DNA of 64,000 nucleotides from Microcoleus sp. FACHB-68. GTDB lineage: Bacteria > Cyanobacteriota > Cyanobacteriia > Cyanobacteriales > Oscillatoriaceae. The DNA is taken from NCBI RefSeq assembly GCF_014695715.1, contig NZ_JACJOT010000015.1:124001-188000 (forward strand), read 5' to 3'. The first letter of the stretch is position 1. Each line of letters begins with the position of its first letter. A program made the position numbers and the translations under genes. Below the pieces are notes generated by a model. That model made no database searches. It saw only the letters and a program-made list of their open reading frames with translations, and was not told where the DNA came from. This document shows positions 53,086 through 63,358 of the stretch, piece after piece.

Positions 53086-54252
53086 TTAAAAGTCTTCTGT
53101 GCCCAAAAGTTCTGCAATAACTTGCCGTTCTGCCGGCGGTTGGTCTGGCAGCGATTTCCGGGCGTCGGTAATCAACCAGTCTAAAGCTGCTGCTTCTAGG
53201 TCAATGTTTTCGCCGTTTTTATCAATGCAGTAGCGCCCAAAAACTAATTTGTCGATTAACCGTGCGCCTTGTCCTAAGCGGGAGTATTCAAAAATCACGC
53301 TATTTTCGACGGTTGCCCCACTGCAAATACAGCAATTCGGGCCGATCATCGTTGGGCCGATAATTTTTGCGCCATCTTCAATGCGAGTCATGCCACCGAT
53401 ATAAACCGGCCCTTCAATCTCGACTTTGTCCCAGTTAATGGCGACGTTGAGACCTGTGTAGACCCCTGGCTTCACTTCATGGCCTGGAATGGCAACATTT
53501 TTGACTTCTCCCAGCAGCACGCCGCGAATGGCACGCCAGTAGTCGGGAACTTTGCCTATGTCCACCCATTGAAAATCCATTGTGATGCCGTAGAATGGCG
53601 CTCCAATTTTTACCAGATGGGGGAACAACTGGCCACCAATATCAAATTCTTGGCCGGAGGGGACGTAATCTAAGACTTCTGGCTCAAAAATGTAAATGCC
53701 GGTGTTGATGCTGGTGCTGAGAGCTTCTTCGACTTTGGGTTTTTCTTGGAAGGCTTTGATCCGCCCCTCTTCATCCGTAACCACGACCCCATAGCTAGGG
53801 ACTTCGTCTTTGGGGACGGATTTCATAACCACTGTGGCAATTGAACCTTTTTCGCGGTGCCACTTGACGGCAGCGGTTAAGTCCAGGTCAATTAAAGCAT
53901 CGCCACACAACACCACAAAGGTGCTATCAAAAAAGGGGGAGAAGTCTTGGATGCGGCGCATCCCGCCGGCTGAGCCTACGGCTTCCCCTAGGAGTTCACC
54001 TTCTACAATTCTGCCTTCAAAGGAATAGGCAATCTGAACCCCAAATCGCTGGCCATCTCGGAAATAGTTCTCAATCTCATTTGCTAGATGGCTGACGTTG
54101 ACCATAATTTCGTTAAAGCCGTGTTGCCGTAGCAACTCAACTAAGAACTCCATCACTGGCTTTTGCAGGATGGGAATCATGGGTTTGGGAATGGTTTGGG
54201 TAATGGGGCGGACGCGGGTGCCCTTCCCAGCAGCCAGAATCATGGCTTTCAT
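53086..54252 (-). CDS. NDP-sugar synthase (sugar-phosphate nucleotidyltransferase)
   Basis: A 388-residue enzyme making a nucleotide sugar (GDP-mannose or NDP-glucose) for polysaccharide synthesis. The nucleotide-binding start MKAMILAAGKGTRVRP followed by PKPMIPI is canonical; the Asp in VVLCGDALIDLDL and the VDIGKVPDYWRAI site follow. Residues 255-350 form a left-handed beta-helix (hexapeptides such as VYIGGMTRIEDGAKIIGPT), giving the common GMP-mannose/GlmU-like fold. The exact nucleotide and sugar cannot be read from sequence. It is a single leftward gene. Confidence 0.93.
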   Translation of the reverse strand: MKAMILAAGKGTRVRPITQTIPKPMIPILQKPVMEFLVELLRQHGFNEIMVNVSHLANEIENYFRDGQRFGVQIAYSFEGRIVEGELLGEAVGSAGGMRRIQDFSPFFDSTFVVLCGDALIDLDLTAAVKWHREKGSIATVVMKSVPKDEVPSYGVVVTDEEGRIKAFQEKPKVEEALSTSINTGIYIFEPEVLDYVPSGQEFDIGGQLFPHLVKIGAPFYGITMDFQWVDIGKVPDYWRAIRGVLLGEVKNVAIPGHEVKPGVYTGLNVAINWDKVEIEGPVYIGGMTRIEDGAKIIGPTMIGPNCCICSGATVENSVIFEYSRLGQGARLIDKLVFGRYCIDKNGENIDLEAAALDWLITDARKSLPDQPPAERQVIAELLGTEDF

Positions 54253-54477
54253 AAAAGTTTTTCTCTCAAGCCTTGGCCAATCAATTTAGTCAATTGATAG
54301 TTTACAGTTCGGTTAATGCCGATAGGAGCGAAGGACGCGCAAGTCATGCGCTCATTTAGAAATTTATAGCTCAGTCCAGCCGACTCCAAACAACAGGCTA
54401 CCAGGTATTTTCCCCATTAATGCACATTTCTTGAGATTATGTAGGTGCCGGCGTGCTAATGCATCCTTTTCCATCGC

Positions 54478-55380
54478 TCAACTTGCCGGTTTAATGCTTT
54501 CATCCACTTTGGCGGCTGGTAGCTGGAGCGATTCTGGCAGCGCCCGAATTTTCAAGTCTTGGTAGAATTCCTCTTGACTTAACTCAACCTTAGACTGAGC
54601 CGACAGCAGCAGCAACGCCCAGAAAACGCCGACTCGGTCGTTTTCCTTGAGTGCTTGGCTTGTGTCTGCCGGCACGGGCGACTCACCGGCAGCTTGCTTG
54701 GTTGCGGATGACAAGCATTCTAGTAATTCGTCTAGCTCCAACCACTCGTGTTCTTGAGCGATTTGAGTCCAATGCTGGAGGAAAAACCGCTCCAAGATGC
54801 CGGCGACTTCGGAAAGATTTTCCTGGTGGGCCAGATGGGTGATGGCGCGGGCGACCTGGGCGCTGGATTTGGGGCTGGATTTTTTTGGACGCGCCCGACG
54901 AGGGCGATCTTCCATCGCTGTCGCCATCAGCTGTAACTGGTCGATCAATTCTTGAAGGGTGACGCGGCGTTTTTGCGGCGGCTGGGCAACGGCACGCCGG
55001 CGCAGTTGGCGCTCTAGCTTCAGTGGCCCTCGCTGTGCGGTATCATCTTCAAGCAGTTCTGTGCCGTCTTCGAGCAGTTCTGCTTCGTCCTCTGGTTCGG
55101 AAGAACGAGCAAGACTGTCGGCTTTGAGCAATACCAGCATTGAGGCATACAAAAAAGCCTGCCCTGACTGTGATAGGGCGACTTCCCGCTCAAGTTGGCC
55201 GGCTTCGCGAACTGGAGCAAGTTCGCTTAAAAAGCGATCAATGACCTCAATCACTTGGACATCCCAGGGGTTAATTTCTCCCTGTTTGGCCAGGTCAATC
55301 AGCAGGGCGATGCCGAGTTCTGGGGCTGACGAGCCGCGATGATTGAGGTTCGCTGCATCTTGGGACAATGAAACTGTCAT
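54478..55380 (-). CDS. scpA: Segregation and condensation protein A
   Basis: A 300-residue kleisin that links SMC and ScpB in chromosome condensation. The N-terminal domain has ALLIDLAKQGEINPWDVQVIEV, ERFL and FLYASMLVLLKADSL, the characteristic ScpA start; a charged linker (about 95-135) and the region RRAVAQPPQKRRVTLQELI follow, with the C-terminal winged-helix portion (VFWALLLLSAQSKVELSQEEFYQDL) near residue 255. The family is usually 240-280 residues. scpB and smc are not in the window. Confidence 0.92.
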   Translation of the reverse strand: MTVSLSQDAANLNHRGSSAPELGIALLIDLAKQGEINPWDVQVIEVIDRFLSELAPVREAGQLEREVALSQSGQAFLYASMLVLLKADSLARSSEPEDEAELLEDGTELLEDDTAQRGPLKLERQLRRRAVAQPPQKRRVTLQELIDQLQLMATAMEDRPRRARPKKSSPKSSAQVARAITHLAHQENLSEVAGILERFFLQHWTQIAQEHEWLELDELLECLSSATKQAAGESPVPADTSQALKENDRVGVFWALLLLSAQSKVELSQEEFYQDLKIRALPESLQLPAAKVDESIKPAS

Positions 55381-55713
55381 ATATTAGACCTTCATCTCAA
55401 ATCCGCGCATACAGACTCGTGTCGAATGCTAAGTTAACACAGCTGTATTCAGCTACCGCGCCACGCAAAGTACACAGGGGAAGTGGGGGAGCTTTTGGGT
55501 TTTATTTAACATTGAAGCCGCGAATCAGGGGAGATGGGGAGATACTGGGAAACGATTAGGTAATTAATTAATCGTAAATTATCTCATTTTTGATTGAGAA
55601 GGGCAAGCTGGCCACTAGCAGATGGGAAGCAGTGGCAAGTCTTGGGCCAGTTTGTGGATCTAATGTTAAGCCGGTGATGCCAATGCCTCACTCAGGCTCG
55701 CATTTGTGTCTGA
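55381..55713. other. Intergenic region, no features seen
   Basis: A 333-base gap between leftward genes. It includes the scpA promoter side. A purine-rich stretch (about 55480-55545) recalls the dispersed GGGGAG repeats but no clear unit can be defined. Confidence 0.35.
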
Positions 55714-56097
55714 TCAGGCGTCTGTGGTTGACACCTCCTGAGCGAGAGACGCATTCGTGGTGAGGGGTTCGCTGGCAGGTGGCAGCCGGTGCTGGTCTTG
55801 CAATTCTGCTTTATAGCGTTCCACATCTTGCTCTAACTCTTGAATGCGGTTATCTTGTTTGCGAATTTGACGAATATCTTGGCGGGCTACCAGTAGCCGC
55901 TGCAAGCGAGTCCACACACCAAAAAGCCAAGCTAAGACGGCTCCGATCCCCATCGCCAAAATCAGTTCTATGGAAATTGGGGCTTGAAACTGGATACCTT
56001 CGATAATCTGAATGGTTGCCGGCTGTGTATTTTCGATGCTGAATAAAACCAGCGCTAAGCACAATACGAAGATGATGACGAAGTTGAGCGGTCGCAT
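55714..56097 (-). CDS. LapA-domain (DUF1049) membrane protein
   Basis: A 127-residue inner-membrane protein. Two membrane helices (residues 3-22 and 43-65) flank the conserved ENTQPATIQIIEG segment, as in the LapA/DUF1049 family; a basic patch and a coiled coil (RKQDNRIQELEQDVERYKAEL) follow in the cytoplasm. LapA participates in LPS assembly in enterobacteria; the cyanobacterial role is unknown. ATG 56097 with AGGAG eight bases upstream. Confidence 0.88.
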   Translation of the reverse strand: MRPLNFVIIFVLCLALVLFSIENTQPATIQIIEGIQFQAPISIELILAMGIGAVLAWLFGVWTRLQRLLVARQDIRQIRKQDNRIQELEQDVERYKAELQDQHRLPPASEPLTTNASLAQEVSTTDA

Positions 56098-57055
56098 CGA
56101 TGGACTCCTGCATCTTGGGGTTCATTTGCCCATTTTACGGGGGCACCGGCACGATTCAGCACTGTGGGGTTGGAGATTTTGCGCGGGAAATCTCTAATAG
56201 GGAGATAAATTCTGATTGATGAAACCCTGCAGGTGAATTTTGGGGCTGGGGTTGGCCGTCTTGTGTGCAGAAATAATTATAAAATTTCCGTTTGATAAGT
56301 TAATTATAAATTGGAGAAGGAAATTAATGGACAAACTGGCTGATGCAGGATGGAGAGGTTGCCGGCACTGTCAGCATCTCTCGGAGATGGGAAAGATTAC
56401 CGCTTCTGGCTTTGAAGCGATTGGTGCCGGTTCAGCAGTCGCCACCCGTTAGGATGATCGCTCTGTGGAAGCGTAGATTTTGCAACAAGACAATTAGCAA
56501 ATTTAGCCAATACAGACAAATCTTGATAAAGTACCAAAAGCTGAGGCTTTGGTGGTAGTCGCTTTCCGGAAACTGAAAAATAATTCTGGATTTTTGGCGC
56601 GAGTGTTTGCGATTTTGCCATAATCAAGCTATCAGTTAAAAAGACCGGCAAGAAGCTATTAGTGCAATTTGAGAATGTAACATTTTATATCAAAGACACA
56701 GCGGCGCTTGTTCTTTCTATCTAGGGGTTACTTAGTGAGACTCGGCAGATAAAAATCTCTCATGAGATTTTCCCCTCTCCCCGTCTTTCGTTTTTTCACT
56801 ACAAAGATGTGGGATGCTCTCTGTGAGGGTTGCTACCGGGCGAGTTTCGGCTTTTTCCTAGCAAGTTGAGCGCCACGGGCAAGAACTCTGTGAAAATGTG
56901 CCGGTGTTTGCTGACAGTAAATGTCCATCTGCTGAGGGCGAATTGCTCGATGTTGCCGGTGATTCCCCGCACCTTGTTGATTCTACGGCTTTCTTAACAA
57001 GATGTTGGCGCTACAATTTTATATTTAAGCCACTACCTTTAAGGATAACCCTACG
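56098..57055. other. Long gene-poor region
   Basis: Nearly 960 bases between LapA and the giant kinase. Apart from one small ORF at 56327-56452 and a leader with AAGGAT before 57056, I see no RNA gene, terminator or repeat. Some of it may be decayed coding sequence, but no recognisable fragment remains. Confidence 0.4.
56327..56452 (+). CDS. Possible 41-residue small protein
   Basis: ATG 56327 is preceded by GGAGAAGG (56313-56320) six bases upstream, an unusually strong ribosome-binding site for this window. The predicted peptide is 41 residues with a CRHC motif (WRGCRHCQHL) and no membrane segment. No homologue is recognised; the ORF is short enough to arise by chance. Confidence 0.35.
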   Translation: MDKLADAGWRGCRHCQHLSEMGKITASGFEAIGAGSAVATR

Positions 57056-60000
57056 ATGCTTACTATCCCTGGTTACCAAATTCTCGCTTTAATTTATGAA
57101 AGTGCCAATTCCCTAGTTTATCGGGGACGCCGTGAGCATGATAATCAACCTGTTATCTTGAAGCTGCTCAAACACGAGTATCCCTCCGCAGCAGAACTTG
57201 CCAGATATGAGCAGGAATATGAAATTACTCGGTCTTTAAATTTAGAAGGCGTTGTCAAAGCTTATGATTTGCTAAAGTATCAAAATACTTCAGTTATGGT
57301 TTTAGAGGATTTTGGCGGCGAGTCTTTAAGAACTTTAATGGCTTCGCAAAGGTTTACACTTTTAGGATTTTTGACTTTGGCTGTTAAAGTTGCCAAAAGT
57401 CTGGGAAATCTTCACGCTGTTAATATTATACACAAAGATATCAATCCTTCTAATATTAGTTTTAATCCCGCAACCGAGCAATTAAAAATCATCGATTTTA
57501 GTATTTCCACTGTCTTATCCCGCGAAAGTACGGCGATTAAAAATCCGAGCGTCTTAGAAGGAACGCTGGCTTATATGTCGCCGGAACAGACCGGCAGAAT
57601 GAACCGAAGTTTAGATTATCGAACTGATTTTTATTCTTTGGGGGCTACTTTTTATGAGTTACTAACCCATCAATTGCCGTTTATTGCAACGGATGCAATG
57701 GAGTTGGTACACTGTCACATTGCTAAACAGCCGGTGCCTCCCCATGTGATCAATCCAGAAATTCCTAAGGTTTTGTCTGATATTGTGATGAAACTGTTAG
57801 CAAAAACGGCTGATAAGCGATACCAAAGTGCTTGGGGATTAATTGCTGATTTAGAGGAATGTCTGACTCAATTACAGGATAAGGGGACGATTTCGGAATT
57901 TCCGATTGGTCGTCAAGATATTTCTGATAAGTTTCAAATTCCGTCAAAGCTTTATGGCAGAGAGCGAGAAATTGAAACGCTTTTAATGGCTTTTGAGCGG
58001 GTTTATGCCGGCACGACTGAATTGATGTTGGTTTCGGGTTATTCAGGGATTGGGAAGTCAGCGCTGGTACAAGTTCTTTATAAACCGATTACCAGACGTA
58101 AGGGTTATTTTATCGCTGGAAAATTTGACCAATTTCAGCGTAATATTCCCTACTCGGCTGTCGTCAGTGCTTTTTCTGAATTAGTGCGGCAACTCTTAAC
58201 AGAAAGTGAAGTGCAGTTGAATCGTTGGCGGGAAAAACTTTTGGCTGCTTTTGGCCCGAATGGTCAAATTATTATTGATGTTATTCCCGAAGTAGAATTG
58301 ATTGTGGGTTCTCAGCCGGCTATTGCGGAATTAGGGCCTACAGAGTCTCAAAATCGCTTTAATTTAGTTTTTCAAAACTTTATTCAGGTGTTTTGTTCGA
58401 GGGAACATCCACTCGTTATCTTTTTAGATGATTTGCAATGGGCGGACTCTGCAACACTCAAATTAATTGAGTTAATGCTGATGGATGAGGGGACGCAATA
58501 TCTGTTTGTGATTGGGGCATATCGAGATAATGAAGTAAGTCCGACTCATCCATTAATGATGACCCTAGACACGCTACGCCATGAAGAAGCGGTTATCAAC
58601 CAACTTAGCTTAGAACCTTTGAACCTTGAGCAGATCAGCTTACTCATTGCTGAGACTTTGCACAGTAACGAACAAGCCGTCAAACCGTTAGCAGAATTGG
58701 TTGTGCGTAAAACCCAAGGCAACCCGTTTTTTGTTAGTGAATTTCTGAAAACTTTATATCAAGAAAATCTTCTCACTTTTAATCCTCCTTCCCCTGTGAG
58801 TAAAGGGGGATGGCAGTGGAATATGGATAAAATTGAAGCACTTGCTATCACAGACAATGTGGTGGAGTTGATGATTTGGAAGTTAAAGAAACTGCCAGAT
58901 TCAACGCAACAAGTTTTACGTTTAGTGGCTTGTTTGGGCAACCAATTTGATTTGAACACACTGTCCTTAATTCATAAAAAAGAAGCATCAGAAACGTTTA
59001 AAGACCTTTGGCCGGCAGTTCAGGAAGGATTAATATTACCCGCTTCAGAATTAGAAAATACGGATCTTGATTTAATTAATTATCCGCTTTTAATCCTTAA
59101 TTATAAGTTTTTGCATGACCGAGTGCAACAGGCGGCCTATTCACTGATTGATGAATCAAATAAAAAAGTGGTTCATTTGGAAATTGGCCGGCTGTTACTG
59201 GCAAATACTCCTGCCGAGTACCGAACAGAAAGAATCTTTGAGTTAGTTGATCATCTGAATGTAGCGAGATCATTAATTGCAGATGAGCAAGAACAGATTG
59301 AATTGGCTGTATTGAATTTAGAAGCCGCCCGAAAAGCCAAAGATGCAACTGCTTACGTTTCTGCTCAACAGTATTTGACAGCAGGAATGGAAAGCTTAAG
59401 CGAAGCGATTTGGGAGTCGCATTACGATCTGGCTTTTGCTTTGCATAAAGAACGGGCAGATATTGAGTATTTAAATGGCAACTTTGAAGAATCAGAAAGA
59501 TTTATCAATTTAACCTTAGAAAATACTCATTCAGCTTTAGAAAAGGCAGAAATATACAATTTGCTGATTGTGCAATATACGCTACGGGCTAAATATGAGG
59601 AGGGCGCGACAGCAGCGAAAAAGGCATTAGCTTTGCTTGGTATTGAATTGCCGGCAGATAATTTAGAAACGGCGATTGGCGGGGAAATTGCAGCCGCGAA
59701 AGAAAGTGTAGCAAATAAAAACATTGCTTCTTTAGTCGATGCACCGGAGATGACGTTACCGGACAAAAGAATTGCTATAAAATTAATCAGCAACGCGTTA
59801 ACATCTTTTTACCTGACTAATCTTGAATTCTGGACTTTAAGCTTGCTAAAAGCCGTAAATATGTCGTTTCAATACGGAAACGCTCCAGAATCATGTCTTT
59901 GTTATTCTAGCTATGGAATGCTTTTAATTGGATTTTTTGGAGATTATAAATCAGCTTATGAGTTTGGGAACTTAGGGCGAAAATTGAGTGAAAAGTGGAG

Positions 60001-62467
60001 TACCACGGATCTGAGATGTAAAGTTTTAGCAACCTTTGGTAATGCAGTTAATTACTGGTTTAAGCATATAAAAGAGGCAAACCCGATTAATAATGAAGGC
60101 TATCAAGCAGCGTTGAATTCTGGATGTCTGGAGTACGCCGGCTACTTACTCCATAACAAAATCGTAAATTTATTTATGGAAGGAAGCAATATTGCCCAAA
60201 TCTTGACCGAAATTCCCAAATATTTGCAGTTTGCCCAAAAAACAAAAAATCAACTGTCAACTGATACGCTAATCGGAATGCAACTGTTGATGATGAAGTT
60301 GACTAAACTTGCTCAAGAGGAAGCTGCTTCTGCCTCAGATGAAATGAGTGAGGTTAGCTATTTAGAAGATTGCCAGCAACGGAGCAACTTTTTATCCCTA
60401 GCTATTTATAAAATTTATAAGTTACAAATTCTCTACCTTTACGATCATCTCGATGAAGCTGTAAAAATTGTTTCGGAAACCGAAAAGCTCATTCCTTTTA
60501 CAGGAGGGATGGCTGTCGCTACAGACTATAATTTTTACTCGTCACTCATTTTAATCGCTGCAGGCTCAAAAGAGTCTGAAGACGAGCAAAAACAATACTG
60601 GCAAAAATTAGAAGCCAATCAACAACAAATGAAAACTTGGGCAGAAAACTGTCCTGAGAACTTTCTGCACAAATATCTTTTAGTGGAAGCAGAAATCGCC
60701 CGAATTTCTGGGAAAGCAGAAGAGGCGATAGATTTGTACGATCAGGCAATTGAATCAGCCTTAGAAAATCAGTTTACCCAAAATGAAGCCTTAGCCAATG
60801 AACTGGCAGCAAAATTCTGGTTAGCAAAAGGTAAAGAAAAGATTGCCAAAATTTATATGACTGAAGCGCATTATGGCTATCAGCGTTGGGGGGCAAAACG
60901 CAAGGTTGAAGATTTAGAAACTAAATATAGTCAGTTGCTAACCAAAACGCCGGCTAAAAATCGGATGCGTGATACCGCCAACAGCAAGCTAGATGCAACG
61001 ATTCACACGACAACCGGCGGCAATTCGGAATCTCTAGATTTAGTAACCGTCATGAAAGCTTCCCAAGCAATTTCTGGGGAAATTGTGCTAGATAAGTTGC
61101 TGGCAAAATTGATGAAAATTCTCATCGAGAATGCCGGCGCACAAAAAGGCTTGTTGGTTTTGCCAAAAGATGGAAAATTGATCGTTGTAGCAGAAGCCTC
61201 TGTCACGCAAGATGAGGTGGTGATGCAGAAATCTAACTTGGTTGAGTCTAGTCAAGATTTGCCGGTGTCGGTGATTAATTATGTCGAGCGCACTCGCTCT
61301 GATATGGTTTTAAGTAATGCTGCCGGCGAAGGACGATTTACGAGTGATCCCTATATAGCTAAGCGGCAACTGAAATCAGTTTTGTGCAGTCCGATTATCA
61401 ATCAAGGGCAACTGATCGGCATTCTTTATTTAGAGAACAATTTAACCTCCGGCGCGTTTACGCCGGAGAGACTGGAAGTTCTAAGACTGCTTTCTTCCCA
61501 GGCTGCTGTGTCCTTAGAAAATGCTTTACTTTACGCTTCAGTAGAGCAAAAAGTCTCAGATAGGACACAAGAATTAAACGAAAAAAATGTTCGTCTCGAA
61601 CAAACTCTTCACGAACTAAAACGCACCCAAACCAAACTGATTCAAAGCGAAAAAATGTCGAGTTTGGGGCAAATGGTTGCCGGTGTTGCCCATGAAATTA
61701 ATAACCCGGTTAGTTTCATCTATGGCAATCTCACGCCGGCAAGCGAATATGTTCAAAGTTTGCTTTCTGTTATTCATCTCTACCAGCAGCACTATCCCAC
61801 ACCGGCAGCGGAAATTTGTGAGGAGATAGAAAACATTGATCTCGAATTTGTGGTAGAGGATCTGCAAAAACTTTTAGATTCAATGAAAGTGGGTGCTGAA
61901 CGCATCCGCAAAATTGTCCTGAGTTTGCGAAATTTCTCGCGGCTGGATGAAGCGGATATGAAGCCGGTTGATATCCATCAAGGAATTGAATCTACCTTGC
62001 TTATTTTGCAACCTCGACTAAGAAAAGAAGGGGGGCGTTCTGGAATTGAAATTATTAAAGAATATGGCAAGCTGCCTCTGATTACCTGCTATGCCAGTCA
62101 AATGAATCAGGTATTTATGAATATCCTAAGCAATGCGATTGATGCTTTAGAGTCATTCGTTCCGCGTTCAGAATCCTTGGAAAATGAGCGAGATGGAAAA
62201 ACCATTTATATTCGCACTGAAGCAAGTTCTACCGGCTTTGCGACAATTCGGATTTCTGACAATGGCCCAGGTCTGACAGAAGATGTGATTCGGAAGATAT
62301 TCGATCCCTTCTTTACCACAAAGCCGGTGGGTTCCGGCACCGGCTTAGGACTATCCATTAGTTATCAAATTGTTGTAGACTCTCACCAAGGGCAGCTCAA
62401 CTGTATTAGCACCCCCGGTAAAGGTGCAGAGTTTGTGATTTCAATTCCCATCAAACCGCAAAAATAA
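57056..62467 (+). CDS. Ser/Thr kinase - AAA ATPase - GAF - histidine kinase fusion (HstK-like)
   Basis: A giant 1803-residue cytosolic signalling protein. Residues 5-270: protein-kinase domain with VILKLL (Lys), HKDINPSN near 126 and a degenerate DFS in place of DFG; SPEQTGRMN and YSLGATFYELL follow. Residues 300-570: STAND/AAA16-type ATPase with Walker A SGYSGIGKS near 330 and Walker B VIFLDDLQWAD. Residues 600-1270: helical TPR-like region. Residues 1320-1490: GAF. After a coiled coil, HisKA (His near 1545, VAGVAHEINNPVSF) and ATPase (IRISDNGPGL, GSGTGLGLSIS). This order matches the HstK proteins of filamentous cyanobacteria. AAGGAT precedes ATG 57056. Confidence 0.95.
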   Translation: MLTIPGYQILALIYESANSLVYRGRREHDNQPVILKLLKHEYPSAAELARYEQEYEITRSLNLEGVVKAYDLLKYQNTSVMVLEDFGGESLRTLMASQRFTLLGFLTLAVKVAKSLGNLHAVNIIHKDINPSNISFNPATEQLKIIDFSISTVLSRESTAIKNPSVLEGTLAYMSPEQTGRMNRSLDYRTDFYSLGATFYELLTHQLPFIATDAMELVHCHIAKQPVPPHVINPEIPKVLSDIVMKLLAKTADKRYQSAWGLIADLEECLTQLQDKGTISEFPIGRQDISDKFQIPSKLYGREREIETLLMAFERVYAGTTELMLVSGYSGIGKSALVQVLYKPITRRKGYFIAGKFDQFQRNIPYSAVVSAFSELVRQLLTESEVQLNRWREKLLAAFGPNGQIIIDVIPEVELIVGSQPAIAELGPTESQNRFNLVFQNFIQVFCSREHPLVIFLDDLQWADSATLKLIELMLMDEGTQYLFVIGAYRDNEVSPTHPLMMTLDTLRHEEAVINQLSLEPLNLEQISLLIAETLHSNEQAVKPLAELVVRKTQGNPFFVSEFLKTLYQENLLTFNPPSPVSKGGWQWNMDKIEALAITDNVVELMIWKLKKLPDSTQQVLRLVACLGNQFDLNTLSLIHKKEASETFKDLWPAVQEGLILPASELENTDLDLINYPLLILNYKFLHDRVQQAAYSLIDESNKKVVHLEIGRLLLANTPAEYRTERIFELVDHLNVARSLIADEQEQIELAVLNLEAARKAKDATAYVSAQQYLTAGMESLSEAIWESHYDLAFALHKERADIEYLNGNFEESERFINLTLENTHSALEKAEIYNLLIVQYTLRAKYEEGATAAKKALALLGIELPADNLETAIGGEIAAAKESVANKNIASLVDAPEMTLPDKRIAIKLISNALTSFYLTNLEFWTLSLLKAVNMSFQYGNAPESCLCYSSYGMLLIGFFGDYKSAYEFGNLGRKLSEKWSTTDLRCKVLATFGNAVNYWFKHIKEANPINNEGYQAALNSGCLEYAGYLLHNKIVNLFMEGSNIAQILTEIPKYLQFAQKTKNQLSTDTLIGMQLLMMKLTKLAQEEAASASDEMSEVSYLEDCQQRSNFLSLAIYKIYKLQILYLYDHLDEAVKIVSETEKLIPFTGGMAVATDYNFYSSLILIAAGSKESEDEQKQYWQKLEANQQQMKTWAENCPENFLHKYLLVEAEIARISGKAEEAIDLYDQAIESALENQFTQNEALANELAAKFWLAKGKEKIAKIYMTEAHYGYQRWGAKRKVEDLETKYSQLLTKTPAKNRMRDTANSKLDATIHTTTGGNSESLDLVTVMKASQAISGEIVLDKLLAKLMKILIENAGAQKGLLVLPKDGKLIVVAEASVTQDEVVMQKSNLVESSQDLPVSVINYVERTRSDMVLSNAAGEGRFTSDPYIAKRQLKSVLCSPIINQGQLIGILYLENNLTSGAFTPERLEVLRLLSSQAAVSLENALLYASVEQKVSDRTQELNEKNVRLEQTLHELKRTQTKLIQSEKMSSLGQMVAGVAHEINNPVSFIYGNLTPASEYVQSLLSVIHLYQQHYPTPAAEICEEIENIDLEFVVEDLQKLLDSMKVGAERIRKIVLSLRNFSRLDEADMKPVDIHQGIESTLLILQPRLRKEGGRSGIEIIKEYGKLPLITCYASQMNQVFMNILSNAIDALESFVPRSESLENERDGKTIYIRTEASSTGFATIRISDNGPGLTEDVIRKIFDPFFTTKPVGSGTGLGLSISYQIVVDSHQGQLNCISTPGKGAEFVISIPIKPQK

Positions 62468-62473
62468 TAAAGC

Positions 62474-62513
62474 GGAAGGATAAAACTTGTTTCTGCAACG
62501 GTTTTATCCTTCC
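62474..62513. terminator. Perfect 13-bp hairpin between convergent genes
   Basis: GGAAGGATAAAAC (62474-62486) and its exact complement (62501-62513) form a 13-bp stem with a 14-base loop. The rightward strand reads a U-rich arm, so it should end the 57056 transcript and probably also the opposite one. Confidence 0.75.
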
Positions 62514-62521
62514 CCGGATTG

Positions 62522-63358
62522 TTAAGCTAACGGTTTAGGTGAAACAGTGGGTTTCCGCCGGCTGCCAATACCAAGTGCCGGCAGCAATTGATATTTCAAA
62601 TATCCACCCGCAGCCACTAGCAAAATAATCACAAACGCACCAATCCCAATCGGACTCGGCACCCAGAACACAGTTTCCAGATGATTTAACTGACCCGGTT
62701 TAAATGCCCAAATTAACTGATTTCCCTGCTCTTCTGGGCTATTATCATTCGCAGCCGATTGAATCGTGCGTGCGCCCCAAGGCGTGTTTAAACTAAACTT
62801 AACATCGACCAATTCACCCGGACTGACTAAGATATTACCATCAGAAGAACGCACGCCTAAAGAACGTAAATCCAAGTCATAAATTAACCGATTACGAATC
62901 GCAAACAACCAGTTATTTTGATTGACGGTGAGGTGAGATTGAATCTCAGGTAACTCAGGCTCAAGCTTAGCCTCTGAGCGAGATTTTTTAGAGTCAACCG
63001 GATTAAAAAATTGGTTAAACTTCTCTTCTAGTTCAGCGCCATTATTAAAAGGAATGGTGACAATCATTTCTTGCTCAGAAATTCGCTGAGTTCTGCCTCC
63101 CAATTGCTGCGATCGCCGCTTAACACTATCTAACCATTGCTGAACGGTTAAGCTGCTAAAGCTCCTCAGTTGTTCTCCCAACTGAATATGCTGCACAATT
63201 TCTCCGTGAGTCTGGCTCTCGAAATTCACCCCGACATCATACTCCACACATCCAGATAGCAATAGCGAAGCCAAAAATATCACCCATAAAAGCCGCCACC
63301 GGCTCCAGATAGTCCGAATAGTCCGCATTAAAGAAAAACGAGTGCTTGCTGCTAACAT
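62522..63358 (-). CDS. DUF3153 lipoprotein with C-terminal membrane anchor
   Basis: A 278-residue protein. A hydrophobic signal (LLWVIFLASLLLSGC) ends in a lipobox, so Cys37 should be lipidated. The extracytoplasmic region starts VEYDVGVNFESQTHGEIVQHIQLG, which I recall from the cyanobacterial DUF3153 family; a membrane helix (IGIGAFVIILLVAAGGYL) lies near residue 250. ATG 63358 has AAAGGAGG eleven bases upstream; ATG 63328 is an alternative and keeps the signal. Function unknown. Confidence 0.85.
   Translation of the reverse strand: MLAASTRFSLMRTIRTIWSRWRLLWVIFLASLLLSGCVEYDVGVNFESQTHGEIVQHIQLGEQLRSFSSLTVQQWLDSVKRRSQQLGGRTQRISEQEMIVTIPFNNGAELEEKFNQFFNPVDSKKSRSEAKLEPELPEIQSHLTVNQNNWLFAIRNRLIYDLDLRSLGVRSSDGNILVSPGELVDVKFSLNTPWGARTIQSAANDNSPEEQGNQLIWAFKPGQLNHLETVFWVPSPIGIGAFVIILLVAAGGYLKYQLLPALGIGSRRKPTVSPKPLA

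Noticed and set aside
54361-54400. tRNA-like TAGCTCAG segment
   Set aside because: There is no acceptor stem, T-loop or anticodon arm around it.
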